Source: Brugia malayi
Lineage: Eukaryota; Nematoda; Chromadorea; Rhabditida; Onchocercidae
DNA length: 64,000 bases
Reading direction: 5' to 3'
Assembly: GCF_000002995.4 (NCBI RefSeq)
Contig: NW_025062479.1
Span: forward strand, 212,501 to 276,500
Made by a program: the position numbers and the translations under genes. Below, piece after piece: positions 13,844 through 26,200 of the stretch (its first letter is position 1; each line of letters opens with the position of its first letter). The notes beneath the pieces are model-generated. The model made no database searches. It was not told where the DNA came from and saw nothing but the letters and a program-made list of their open reading frames with translations.

Positions 13844-13845
13844 AG
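13844..13845 (+). promoter_or_regulatory. splice acceptor abutting the MOB3 start codon
   Basis: TTTTTTGCAG ends at 13845 and the next base is the A of ATG. Either the spliced leader is joined directly to the start codon, or this is an internal exon whose upstream coding exon I could not find. Vertebrate MOB3 proteins have about ten residues before the NKDKTF motif that begins here. Confidence 0.55.
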
Positions 13846-15335
13846 ATGAATAAGGATAAGGTTCGTTTATTTAGTGGTCTTCGTGAAGCACGCTGAAGCG
13901 AAGTTGTTTTTATGACATATTCATAGATTACATTTAAATGTTTCGCTGTGGGCGCTTCTCAGGAAAGAGAAGACCATTAACAAAATAAGTTTTTATTAGA
14001 GAATCGATTGAACAAGTCATGAGTTATGCTGGAAATGAATAGCGCTTCAGTTGCGATGGATGCAATTTCGTATGTTCGTAGTCCTCAAAACTAATCTTGA
14101 GAAACATTGTGCACGGACTGTTTCTTGGCAAATTTGCAGACATTCCGGCCGAAGAAAAAATTTCCAGTTGGAACGTTGCGTTATAACCTGCATAAACAGG
14201 CTCAAGCTACGCTCCATTCGGGTTTAGATTTAAAAGCAGCTGTTCGATTACCACCTAACGAGAATTTCGAAGACTGGTTAGCTGTTCACAGTAAGTTTTG
14301 CAATAATTGAACATTTTGTCTACAGTTGCATTTAATGGTGTGAGTAAATGTGTAAATTGCAGCGGTGGACTTTTTCAACCGAATAAATCTTTTGTATGGT
14401 ATAATATCGGATGTTTGTACAGCGAAATCTTGCCCTACAATGAGTGGTGGGTCTCGGTAATTAATTTTCACTCTTGTGTTAAAAGAAAATATTGAGGATT
14501 GATGATTGATTATCGACTGTTATAAGTATTAGTAGCTAGTTAAGTCAAAAAGAAGTCATGGTGGTAATGTTGCAGTTTAGAATTTTTGAGTCTTAGGCAA
14601 TGTTGAGGTCATCGTGTGTCAGAATAGTGATAGAATTAAGTGTGGATTCGATTTATATTTTCTCTTATTTCTTTTCTCAGAACCGAAATTGTGATTTTTT
14701 TTTCATTGCAGATATGAATATCTTTGGCAGGATGGTGTCAGTTATAAAAAGCCAACAAGATTACCTGCACCTGAATATATATATCTTCTCATGGACTGGA
14801 TTGAGATACGAATAAATAATGAAACTATTTTTCCTTCTAATACTGGTATTAATTTTTGTTAGTAACAAACATTAATTTGGTCAAGAGATTGCAGAATTTG
14901 GACGATTATATTGAATCTGGGTTGAATCGGCACCGTTTTAGCTTTGCGTAGTGGCTATAACTCAGATGTTTCGTATTTTGCAGAGGTTCCATTCCCGCGA
15001 GATTTTCGACAAACATGTAAAAAGATACTGACAAGATTGTTCCGAGTCTTTGTTCATATTTATATACACCACTTCGATCGGTTATCACAATTAGGAGCTG
15101 TGAGTTCTTTTTCAACAGTACCTAGAAGTAATTTATAATACAAATGTCTGTATTGATTATAATGTTCCAAAATATGGTATTTATGCTATCCTTTTAGGAG
15201 CCTCACGCAAACACTTTATACAAACATTTTTACTATTTTATCACTGAACATCAAATGGTTTCATCACGTGAGTTAGATGCGCTGGCAAGTTTTTTTTTTT
15301 TTTTTTTTTATACTTTATTACAGAATAGGAATTAG
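13846..15335 (+). CDS. MOB3: MOB3-type Mob kinase-adaptor protein
   Basis: Exons read 13846-13860, 14140-14290, 14363-14456, 14712-14845, 14984-15099 and 15198-15335 (648 nt, 215 aa; human MOB3 proteins are about 216). Mob proteins are small zinc-binding adaptors that bind NDR/LATS or MST-type kinases or phosphatase complexes in the cytosol. The whole Mob/phocein fold is present. It has [16 protein letters not shown] at the N-terminus and the first zinc cysteines in [15 protein letters not shown]. It then has [17 protein letters not shown] and the histidines of [15 protein letters not shown], followed by [20 protein letters not shown] and [16 protein letters not shown] place it in the MOB3 branch rather than MOB1, 2 or 4. 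The 3' end is uncertain: a 20-T run at 15290-15309 either encodes a Phe stretch, or is a 35-base intron (15289-15323) that would end the protein at 15328 (201 aa). Confidence 0.9.
15290..15309 (+). repeat. 20-base T homopolymer in the last MOB3 exon
   Basis: Twenty consecutive T follow GCAAG near the MOB3 stop codon. Read through, they give six Phe codons. They also form the pyrimidine tract of a possible very short GT-AG intron that ends with TTACAG at 15323. Confidence 0.85.
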
Positions 15336-15847
15336 AAATGCTCGGGTTGAATTAGCATTAATTTTTGAGATTTCGCATATTTTTTGTATATGCGGGATAA
15401 ACGAATGTTTTAGAAGGAAATGACACAACGGTTGATTGTTAATTCTGGCAACCGACGAATTCGTGTTGAATGAAAGCTAATGAGGTTTTCTAAGCCTCTT
15501 GTCTGGCTGTTTGCCAATTTCCGGCTGTGAACACTTTAATCTTGAACACTTTGTCCATTGTGGCAAATATTTTGTGTAAGAATTATTTCACTGAGTTATC
15601 TCAATGAAACTTGTAAAAGATAAATGACGACGATCTGTTGTCTCGACCCACTTGTATTGTCATATATACGATGATAATTGTACTAGTTGATTTAAATATT
15701 TGTACTTTTCTATAAATAACTGTCACATTTGTACAAAGTTTTCAGCGCTATATAGCATTAATTTGTTCTTATGCGAAAATTTGTGTATTAAATTGAAATG
15801 TTATCAGTGGATATACTTACAATGTAGTGATTTTAATACTTACATTT

Positions 15848-15853
15848 AATAAA
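15848..15853 (+). promoter_or_regulatory. candidate poly(A) signal of MOB3
   Basis: AATAAA about 510 bases after the MOB3 stop on the sense strand. It is the clearest hexamer in the 3' flank, but the distance makes the assignment tentative. Confidence 0.35.
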
Positions 15854-16789
15854 TTGAAAACGTTGGAAGAATCCACAGTGTAGATTTCTGTCTTTATGCA
15901 TTGGATCGGTGGTCTTTGTGTTTTGTAAAGAAATTGATTCTTGAGATATTAGCATCGAAAAGAGTAGTAATGTCTGGGTGGCAGTGTTCATTCGGTAAAA
16001 AACTAAATTTGTGTTCGTTAATTAAGAAAAGTTTTAATTTTTAAAGATGGAAATTGGATTGCTGCGTACTCTTTTATCTATGAGTAAAGACTCGAAAATG
16101 GAACTGTTTTTCGTGGGTGCAACAAAACATAATAACTGAAAACAAAATCCCCTCAGTACCAATTTCATGGTGAGACATTCTTGGCACTATTTCTACCACA
16201 CAAGTCAGTAAAGTACTAAGCAAAGTATAAGCACAATTGAAACTTTCAGTCATATGGCTTAAACATTACACTCTCACTTCTGTCACCCAAACTTTCTCGC
16301 ATGTATCTTCAGATAATCTGTATGTAAATATTAGCTTTGTCGCTTTGACCAGCAGATCATGTACATTTAAATCATTTTAAATTTCAGTCTTCCTATACAA
16401 ACATTTGTTTGTCTAATATACTTTAACTGTTTTTTTCGATTTACATATCTCTCCCAGGTTTTCCTCATTCTGGCGATTTTGCCATCCACTCCTGTTGTAC
16501 TTTGTCCGAAGTTAATTGAATTACATCTTACATTTTGTGATGAAACCTTTTTTAAAGTTCTGGAAAATGATGTCAGCTTATAAAAAATTGATGATATTTA
16601 CATACATATTATCTGAAGATACATGTGATCATATACATTGCAGAAATGAATTACTAGTTAGGTGTAAGTTTTGCGTACTCTGCTATTTGCTCCGATTCTA
16701 TCATTCCAAACGGAGGACAGCACTCGAAAGATGACAGTGTTCCCAGAGAGCCACTTATGTACGCTTAGTCGTATGTACAGAACCGTTGC

Positions 16790-16818
16790 ATATATATATA
16801 TATTATATATATATATAT
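16790..16818. repeat. TA dinucleotide microsatellite
   Basis: About 29 bases of alternating TA with one interruption. Confidence 0.85.
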
Positions 16819-17456
16819 GTATAAATAACATTCTTGCTCAGTCATACTTTCAAATAGAGACGATTGATTCATCGAAGGTTTTTTTTTTGAAAAATAAAAT
16901 GGAACTTTGCAAAAGTGTTGCTGCTAGAGTTTAAGCAATAAAACGCGACAAATAGCATCACTTTTGCTGGCTGCTTCCTTATTCTCTGTTCTTCCTCTGT
17001 GAAAAATTATACAAAAGTTCAAGGCGATGCTTATTCCGTCGAGTTTTTTGTTGTATGTAAGATAGAAAAGATTGATTGGAAATGGTAATGACAGTAATTG
17101 GTCCAGCTCAAAAGTTTAATTCCAACTTAAAATTGAACTTTTTGAATAGGACATATCGCTCACTACCTCTGATGCTCAATAACTGTTCCTTTCACTACTA
17201 TATCCTTTTGCCTGACAATGGCATCAGCCCAGTGTTTCACATTGATAATTCTCGTCCAGTTCATTCCTCCGTCAATTAATATATTGCTGCTGATTTGTCG
17301 TAATTTCAACGTTCCGTTTCTAACAGCACAGCAAATTTTCTCTCGCAATCTCCTATTCCATTGCATTCTTTTTGTCCTGTTCAATCCTGTTTTTTCAATA
17401 TTGCTGTACCATTGTGCTGTTAGCTTTCCTTGTCATAAACGTCCGTTAACCTACCT

Positions 17457-17491
17457 CATCATCATCATCATCGTCATCACCATCATCATCA
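17457..17491. repeat. CAT/ATC trinucleotide repeat
   Basis: About eleven CAT-type triplets with a few substitutions (CGT, CAC). It is non-coding by context. Confidence 0.8.
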
Positions 17492-19376
17492 ACATAGTCA
17501 TCAGCAAATAGCAATAGCAACAGCAGCAACACGAAAATTGATGAAATGTTTGTATTGACAACAATTCCCTAATATTATTTGTTATATACAAATTTGGAGA
17601 AAAGAACTCTCAAGTCGAATTACTGAATGGTCTAAGCTTCAAGCGTTCATCATTTCTCACCTCTAACTGAGATGACATATTGTCGCATATCATATCAAAC
17701 GATATGAGAAACTAACTATTCACCTGTCCCCATCTTCTTTCCACTTGTCACCAAACTAATCATCAATGGGTTTTTAATTTCTCCATGACTGATGACTATT
17801 TCACATATCTATCTTCTGTTACTTAATATGTAGTGTTTGTCGATAGATAGATTCAGCAAAAAATAGAGCATCAATTTTTTTAAAATATATATTTTCGAAA
17901 AGCATCTATTTTTTTTTTTTTTGCATGTATCTATCTAAACTGATCATTTCTATAACGTGAACTCTTCTCAGTCATTCCTCTAACCAACTCCATTTTTCTC
18001 TTCGGATGCAACTTGTCAGTGACCATTGGATAGTTTCAAATGCATTCTACTGCTGTGCTACTTCTTACTTACTCTTAATTTCTGATTTCTCAACTTTCAA
18101 TGTGCAAAAAGACATTTTTTGAAAAGCTGTTACAATAACTTACATCGCAAAAGTAATATTTACATTTCGCTTTAGCTTCCAGTCCGTTATTTGTTACGGC
18201 AAAATAAATTGATCGTATGTCGTATAACTAGCTCGCACAACAAAATCAAAGCAACATGTCAGTGATCTTGTCATCCCGTATACATTACTTGTCATTTCTT
18301 TCACTATCTGTATTTGATATTTTATGATTGGATAGCGAGTATCTTTCCTCATTTTTGACATCATAATTTCTATTCAGTGCAACAATTTCTATGTGATGTC
18401 GTTTCTTCGGTTATCTTCCCTTTTCACATGTTTTAACCTATAAAAACAAAAAAAAAAAGACCATTTCTTGAAACTAGCAAAGAAAGAATAATCATCTTTC
18501 CAACAGCTGCTTTTCCTCGATTAGCTCAGTTTTTTTTTTTTCTCTTTCATCGACCAGCTGCTGCTTGCAGAAACGCATGCCTTCTCTTGCGATAGAAATA
18601 GTCATATTTTCTAATTGTATACCTTTTTGGTTAAAAATTGAAAATATAAAATTAATTCTTCAGCAGCTTAGAAGCCTATATTTATGCTAGAGCTAATTTG
18701 CCAAATGACAAAAATTAAGATAGTTGTTGTTACGAGGTCACTCATAAGATTGTCATTTGCAGTCGATGATGTAACAAATTAGAGACAACAACAATTCGCT
18801 CCTACGATGAATGGTTGTGCTGGCTGATGTTAATAAAACGATCCACTGGTATATTTGAAAGAGTTGTTATTCAATTCCTTGGTAGACAGTCATTCATTGT
18901 CTACGTACCTTCTTTCCACCTTTAAAACAAATTAAATTATTTCCATCTTCATATTATCTTTTTCATTCTCTTCCATTTCTAGTGATCACCGATCACTGAA
19001 TATAGCTTGTCATTCATTTATTCATTGTTTGTTATACCTTCTTCCAGCATAAAAGTTTCGTTTCTAGTTGAATAATGCTTTAGTACTTCAGAATTCTTGT
19101 CCTCATACAATACCTTTTTTGTTATTTTCTCCACTAAACATATTGTGTCTTATTCTTAATTAAGATTTCTGATATGGATGGATGAATAATAGTTGCTGTC
19201 GCCTAGAATTGATCTCTTTGAAAGATGGAATTTGATGCAAACCTGTTAGCTTAAATAAACACGAAAATGTCGTATTACACATGATGATCCCTCTTGTTGC
19301 TTATTGAAAATGATGGGAATTTTTTCACTCTCACAAAACTTACTAAATCATGAAGCGATTAGCCAAAAGTACATCT

Positions 19377-19400
19377 GAGAGAGAGAGAGAGAGAGAGAGA
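19377..19400. repeat. (GA)12 microsatellite
   Basis: Twelve uninterrupted GA units, ending 15 bases before the left arm of the inverted repeat at 19416. Confidence 0.9.
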
Positions 19401-19415
19401 TTGTCTAGCTAGCAT

Positions 19416-19525
19416 TTGCTCTCTTCTAGCAGAGCTAACTGTTTCTTTCACAAATGAACTGGTTCCTGCTGTGTATAGTCTGTGACGAGCTCGTCCACAA
19501 TAAAGAAATGTCACAAATTTGCTGA
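19416..19525 (+). repeat. left arm of a 110-base perfect inverted repeat
   Basis: The 110 bases from TTGCTCTCTTC to AAATTTGCTGA are, as far as I can check base by base, the exact reverse complement of 19745-19854. Each arm holds the 12-base palindrome GACGAGCTCGTC. Identity stops sharply at both ends. No terminal target-site duplication is obvious. It could be a foldback or MITE-like element, a hairpin transcript source, or a recent inverted duplication. Confidence 0.92.
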
Positions 19526-19744
19526 ACTACTTCAAATTAGCTGATTCTCGAGTCTCGAGTCTACAATAGCTGTAAATAGTATTCGCTACAGTCACACCAA
19601 CAGCAACTTCAAACGCTTAAATGATATTCACTGATAAATATCAGATAAGGAAATGCAGCGAACAAGCCTAATGATTAATGATAATCTCATAACTGCTGCA
19701 TTAATTTCAATGTTACTAATCCCACTTCAACATATTTGTCCTGC
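19526..19744. other. spacer between the inverted repeat arms
   Basis: 219 bases of unique AT-rich sequence with a small CTCGAGT direct duplication near 19551. No coding frame is supported, and no transposase fragment is visible. The whole arm-spacer-arm unit is 439 bases. Confidence 0.7.
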
Positions 19745-19854
19745 TCAGCAAATTTGTGACATTTCTTTATTGTGGACGAGCTCGTCACAGACTATACACA
19801 GCAGGAACCAGTTCATTTGTGAAAGAAACAGTTAGCTCTGCTAGAAGAGAGCAA
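19745..19854 (-). repeat. right arm of the 110-base perfect inverted repeat
   Basis: Reverse complement of 19416-19525 without any mismatch noted. The transcript strand through both arms would fold into a 110 base-pair hairpin with a 219-base loop. The right arm ends about 170 bases before the RAPGEF1 start, so it lies in the likely promoter or outron. Confidence 0.92.
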
Positions 19855-20023
19855 TAGTGTTTCATACTCTCAATTGCCATCCAAAAAAGAAAGGAATGCA
19901 TGATTAGTTTCGAGATTAGTAGTGAGCGCAAGCACTGAGATAGATAACGGATTTGATATTTATTAACGTTATACTGTTTCCGGTGCCTATTGAAATAAAC
20001 CTCGGACACTCTTTATTTGTTTC

Positions 20024-20025
20024 AG
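20024..20025 (+). promoter_or_regulatory. splice acceptor abutting the RAPGEF1 start codon
   Basis: TTTGTTTCAG ends at 20025, immediately before ATG. This is as expected for a trans-spliced first exon with no 5' UTR of its own. A missing upstream coding exon is the alternative. Confidence 0.55.
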
Positions 20026-20229
20026 ATGTTTGAATCTCCATTTAAAAGCGATTTTGATTTCGGTACAGAATTTGAATCCTCCACACAGCATCCTTTTTCT
20101 CTTCGCAGTCGATTACGCGAAGTTCGAGATGCATTTCGAGGATTTCGGGTAATTTTTTTCTTCACTGTTTGCGATTCAATCTTTCCTCTGCAATAAGATT
20201 TCAATTTAGGTCAAGCTGTTTCCTGCTAC

Positions 20230-20265
<36 letters not shown>

Positions 20266-23200
20266 GGATTTCCATAATTGTATGTATACAATGGGGATGA
20301 TGCAAGAGAATTTTTGCATCGTGGTTGAAGAATTAATATTCAGTATAACGTGTAATTTCGTCACGTTTTGATTTGAATAACCATTCCCACCGTAAATGTC
20401 TATCACATTAGTTAGTATGTCCCTGAAATTAAGAATCATCCAATGATTAACTATCGTGCTTGCTTGCTTAAAAAATGATTTCAAAAGACATCTATCATGA
20501 AATGAAAGTATTAGACGATGGAAGCAACCCTTTCAGAAGCATTTTAAACATTAAACTTAGTGGCTTACATGACCTTTCAACTTTCAGATTCACTGCACAT
20601 TTAATTATGTTGCATATTTTTCCGTTCACAAATTCATTGCACTCATAGTCGACATTATGTGACAGTTATGCTCATCGATAAATTATAGTCAAATAATAAT
20701 ATATAATTCAAGGACATTATTTATAATTACAGTAGACTATTGATATGTGTTGATACGGACTGATACAGTGCGCTTTCAATAATATTCTGTGAAATGGCCC
20801 AGTCAACGGACGGTTAAACATAAAAATTCTTGCTAGTAAGGCCTCTTCAGAGGATTGTAGTAGGCGTTTCCGAGTTAAATTGCATGCTGAAAAAAAAAAA
20901 AAAAAAACGGAAATTTCGGTTTATTACATCCATCTCCTTCTGGCAATAAATTCAACGATCTGAAATTTCACATTTCCATGCCATGCTATGCCCACTGGAT
21001 TATTAAAGCCGTACACTTCTGAAAATGTTTTTTGGGCATTATACTACCAACTTGTTCTTAATTTAAAATTTTTGATACCATTATTCTTCCATCACTTTCT
21101 GTTCTTTTTTAATTACTCATATCTGATTCAATAATGGTACAGTATGGTCATATTGTTATCATAATCTGTCTATACGTTTCACTGTCGGAATTAGATTTAA
21201 TTTTTGTTTCGAATTTAAGATATGTACGATTAGTACTAGGTTTTTCAATTTTTATTAACTTTCAAGTTTAGCGAACAATTAAGTAATAAAACACTTGCAA
21301 CTTCTATTAAGGTACTTGAAATATTTTGTTCATTTTTGGCTTCATAATGAATTTTTCCTCAGCTACGAGGATTATTTTTAAGTCCTCTTTTGTACATAAT
21401 TATCAATTTCTGCATTAGAAATATTCAGTTCTTCATCTAATCAATTTTATTTTCTTATGAATAAGCCACAAATGCTTTTTAAACACACACAAAAGAAAAG
21501 AACTTATCACTATTGTCAACAGTAGTTAAAATCATTTTTAAATTATTTTGCAGTTATCATTTATAAAGGAAAACTTTAGTGTTATTCTTACTGCCACGAC
21601 AGATACACACATTCTTTTGCAAAACGAAAAGCTAACAAAAAGTTTATGTCAACGATGCTTCAAGTACTTTTCAGCCATCACCTGGTACTGGTACTGTTTC
21701 TCACGGCGAGTCAAATCTTCCAACTATGCCAGTTCGGAGTGCATCCGACACCGCCACATCTTCAATCGTAAGTAAAAATAAATTAGTTTTAAGAGTCTTC
21801 TTCAGTTGTCTCCCATGAGCGTCTCCTGCGTGAGTAATAAACGTAAAACTCTCTGTTATTGCCTCCTTTTTTAGATTTTTTGTTACCCAAACAAAAAATG
21901 TCAAAATTCCAGCAGAAGCAGTAGGAATTTCATCGAGACATGAAGTCACGGTGATAACTTTCCAGAATTAATTATTTTTAATGAAGTTTCTTTTTTTTTT
22001 TATTCCAACAATGGCAACAGTTTTAATATTTTATGCTACGGTGTTAGCAAAACATAACTTTTTTTATTTGATACAGAAAAGCTCAAACTCTCCTTCTCTC
22101 CCGATGAAAAAACCGGTAAAAGAAATTGAAGTATCAATACAATTCCTGTACGAAGTAATACGTACCGATATGTTTGAAGTACTTATTGGCAGTGCTAGTG
22201 CTGTTTTTGATTCAGTTCTTTCTTATATAGCAACACTAAAATATCCTGCACCTTGTGTTCAGGTCAGTTCATCCATTTTATTTATCAGCTTACTGCACCT
22301 CAATATGTGGTCTCCGATGATCTTATACCCTTTGAACTTTCCATTTTTAGGATGCTCTAATAGCTTTGTTGGATTGGGTCGAAAACAAGATCCTATCAAG
22401 TACTATTTATGATGATGTTGATACTGTTGTTGGGGAACCAGGAAGCTCGGAAAGCGATGGAAGTGAAGGAATACGTTTAGCTACTGAGCTCTTGAAAGTT
22501 TGCAGATTTTATGTAATATTTCTAGTAGGTAATAATAGTTTTTAGCATGCTAAATTATCGAGAATTAGATAATTTTATTAAGTGCAACCGTGATCTGATT
22601 AGGATAGAGGATGTGCAACATTGCTTCGAAAAATAGTTGTACATTGGTTTATCAGAAGATTAATTGATTAATTTATTTATTGTTCAATTCGATTTGGTTT
22701 TTTGCTAAGATATCTTGTGGACTTCCTTCTACATAATTCTTCTCAACAATGTCCACCTGTAAGTAAATAATTCTCCGAAAATTTGCATATACTCAACTGC
22801 TCATACATTTAATAAAAAGTATTGACAATTTGCAGGCTATTGCGGAAGTCGATGAGAAATCATATGAATCTAGTTCAAAACCTGAAAATGTCAAGTTGTT
22901 GGGATTTCATCAGGAACACCACAACAACACATCCGTAACACCAAATAATTCAGGTTTCCACAGTATATCCAGTGCTGATATAACTTCCCCTTTTAATCAT
23001 TCATCTGGATGTATAGGCGAGTTTTTTTTCTTGTACATCTTTCATCATAACTACCAAGACTAAAGCTAGAAGAAACAGTAAACATCAAATGCTAAAATAA
23101 GCTGATAATGTATAATCAAAATTGGTTTTCCCTAAAGGATACGGAATGTAAAATTTCATTCCTATTCTTTGAAAATTTGTTGGCAATTTTATAAGTCTAA

Positions 23201-26200
23201 AAATATCCGTTGTCGAATGATTAGGTTGGTAACTTGTGAGTTAATTAGACAGTAACTTTAATATTAAACATATTGTTGTAATTTAGAAATCATGACAAAC
23301 AGTACGATTTTAAGATTGAGTAGTGCTTGTTTCAATCGATCTTTTTTTTTTTTTAGATTTTAGTCATATAACTTACTTTTTTAAAGGGACCACTGATATC
23401 AGCTTGGTGGATCAGAGCCTCGATGACCTTTTGGCACAACTGAATCTGCATCAAGTCACAAAATTTGAACCAATTTTCCCGCAAGTTGAAAATGAAGATA
23501 GTGATGAGGATGATTCGGATATTGTCCACGAAAAAAGGTGCTAAAAGATTAACATATCTGGCAAATTACTCAATTTAATAAAGCTTTCCCATTCCTTTTT
23601 TCTTTTTTCTGTTTTTTCAAGGTGTAAAAATAGAAAAATTTTTGGCAGTTATGAAAAGTAAATCTGCGCTTAGAAAACAAGAATGATTAAACTGAAAGAA
23701 ATTAATTTTCTTTTTTTTTTCGCATATTTTAGAGAAGAACGAGAAGAGAAAAAAGATACGAAAACTTGTGAGGAGGAAGTTCAACGATTGTCGGATGGAA
23801 GTGAGATAAGGAAACGGAAAACGAGAACATTTAATATGCTGCAGAATAGCAAACAGGTATTTGAGTCTTTTGTTATTTATATTCTAATTTCCATTTTTTT
23901 TTTTTTTTAATCTAATTTATAATCGTCAATTTGTCACTATTGTTTCACGGTTAACTTCATAAATTTAATTTGATTAAGATAACTGTATAATTGATGTGAT
24001 GGAAAAATACAGGTAACTGTACGCTCACATGGTAATGGAGGTGATGAGATTGTTAATACCTTTCATGACGGTAATACATCATTCAACGATGATTTGGCAA
24101 CCGATGATTTCTTCACAACTCCTCGAAATTCATTTGGGCGTAATCATTTGAATAGAGATAAATGTCTGGATGATTTGCTGAAGACGAAAGATGATTCAAC
24201 AAATCCAGATGAAGGCATTTCCCAAAAAATCAAAAGTGTCCAACATACAGATACCGTTTCCCAGTAAATTATTAGCATATATATCTTTTTTTTTTTTGGA
24301 GTCTTTACTAATTGAAGAATAAAGCAGTTGTAATACGAATTCAAAAATATCTGTGTATATCCAGAAAAGTGTCGAAGACAGCGAAGAAAAATGGAAAAGT
24401 TATTGCGGACGATGCTGCACAAAAAATTGATAGAAGTGAACTAAATGCAAGACAAGTGGAAACTTTTAAAGTAATGTAATGAATTACGTATGAGATATAT
24501 CGCCGTCCTTTTTTTTTTTTTAAGTTGAGTTCTAAAAAAAAATTTGAAATTGGAGAATTTCCATTCGAGTTAATTGTTTAAGCAAAATTTGTAATTACTT
24601 AACTGCTATTCAGGATGTTAAATTGCTGGATCGTCGTGGAAGTGGTTCTTACGAGGAGCACAGTACGGTTAAAATGGGTCTCACCAAATCATCATCCTCA
24701 CCTCCAATTCCTCCAAAACAGCGTCATGTTATTCAATATATGCAGGTAATTTGCATAACCTTATTGTTTCACTGCTTCTTCCTTATTGTTTGCTAATTGT
24801 TACTAAATATTAGTTGCATGGTGAACAGTACTGTGTAGTAGTAGTAGTATAGTGCTACCTTACCTATTTCTTCATTTTGTTCGATCAGTTTACTTAATTT
24901 AAGGTTAGTAAATAAAGTAATCTAAAACTAGAAATAAATTGCAGACTTTTGGAAACAAAAGCGAAGACCAGGATGACTTCTTCAAGGGCTCAACACTTGC
25001 TTCATACATTTGGTTGAACGATAATTTACGATACCACGAAGAACAGTACAAGAAAAAAATTTCATTCGAATTTTCATTATCCAGTTTGCTTTTTCTTCGT
25101 TTACATTGCTTCCCACTCTTCTCCTACTTCTATGTCTGTTCTCATCATTATTTTCTCTTCTCAATATTTCATATTATCTATCCGCTTTTAGTGTAGTCGA
25201 AATATCTGTGAAGATCACGAAAGTTTCACACTCGTTACTTTCACGCTGACAGATTTATTCATTTCCTATCTTCAATTTATTCAACGCAACACAAACTTTT
25301 TCTGCAGGAGCAGCCGTGTCAAGTCAGCACTTTTCCGATTTGAGCCAATTGCTGCAATACAGTGAAACTGACAGAATTATGCTGCCAAAACGATATATGG
25401 ATGAGGTATAAAGAGAAAGGGTCTTCATTATATGTTATGAATTTAAATTGCTTATTTCTATTATTCAAATGATATATCGTTTGTACTGAAACATATTTGG
25501 CTTATTTTGTGCACAAAAGTTTCAGTTCTCTTCTTTAGGATGTAGAAAATAATTCCTCTAAATGCTGCAATATTCTGATAATAGCTAGTCTATGGAAAAG
25601 ATTTGATGATGTCGCTTAATCACTTCCCCTAATTCTTAGTTTAACTGCCAGCATGGATTTTTAGTTGCCTTTTAGGGTTATCTGCATTCTTTTCAAGACT
25701 GTTTAATCATTCCTGATTTTTGTCGTAATGGAGAGTGTTGAGCTAGGTTTTGAGAGAGGAATTTTCAGTTTTTGTTTTCGGAATTTGAATATTTGAAAAA
25801 TTCGTCGTCCAAAGCACAATTCGAAGACTGTTAGCAAGTATTTGCTACAGAATGAGATCGTCTCGAAAGGAACAACATCACTGGCATCTTCGGAGACTTC
25901 AGAAATTCTGGAATGTATTGATGTGACAGATTGGTTAATGCTACGAGCACATGATGCATTCTCCAAACCCAATGAAGTAATTAATTTCTTTTGTTCGTAT
26001 TGCAGTATAAATCATCCTACCAAGCCTCATTTCATTTCCGCATTGCAATTTTTCTACAGGTTCGTGGTGGACCTAAAGATGCGCTGATTGCTTTTGCGAC
26101 CCAGCCATCAGGATCACTACTTTATCAAGAGGCTTTTCTCACAACTTATCGCAGTTTTGTCGAATCAGACGAACTTATTCAGAAATTGATTAGAAGGTAC

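Larger units (their letters stand above)
12601..13845. other. intergenic region, ZIP13 to MOB3
   Basis: Holds the ZIP13 3' UTR and then unassigned sequence. From about 13010 to 13345 base composition is more balanced than the surroundings. The - strand is open there for about 89 codons, but the reading shows no recognisable domain, no splice frame and no start context. It may be an old repeat fragment. Nothing else is supported. Confidence 0.45.
15336..20025. other. intergenic region, MOB3 to RAPGEF1
   Basis: A 4.7 kb gap with no supported exon. It contains the MOB3 3' flank, a TA microsatellite, a CAT/ATC repeat, several T runs, a GA microsatellite and the large perfect inverted repeat listed separately. 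Open frames in this stretch are short and lack any domain resemblance. The promoter of the RAPGEF1 gene should lie in the right part. Confidence 0.6.

Noticed and set aside
21553..21674. RAPGEF1 exon starting at the TTGCAG near 21552
   Set aside because: Its frame gives a Tyr/Trp-rich unlikely peptide ending in a stop. The acceptor at 21674 opens a Ser/Pro/Thr-rich frame in the right phase.
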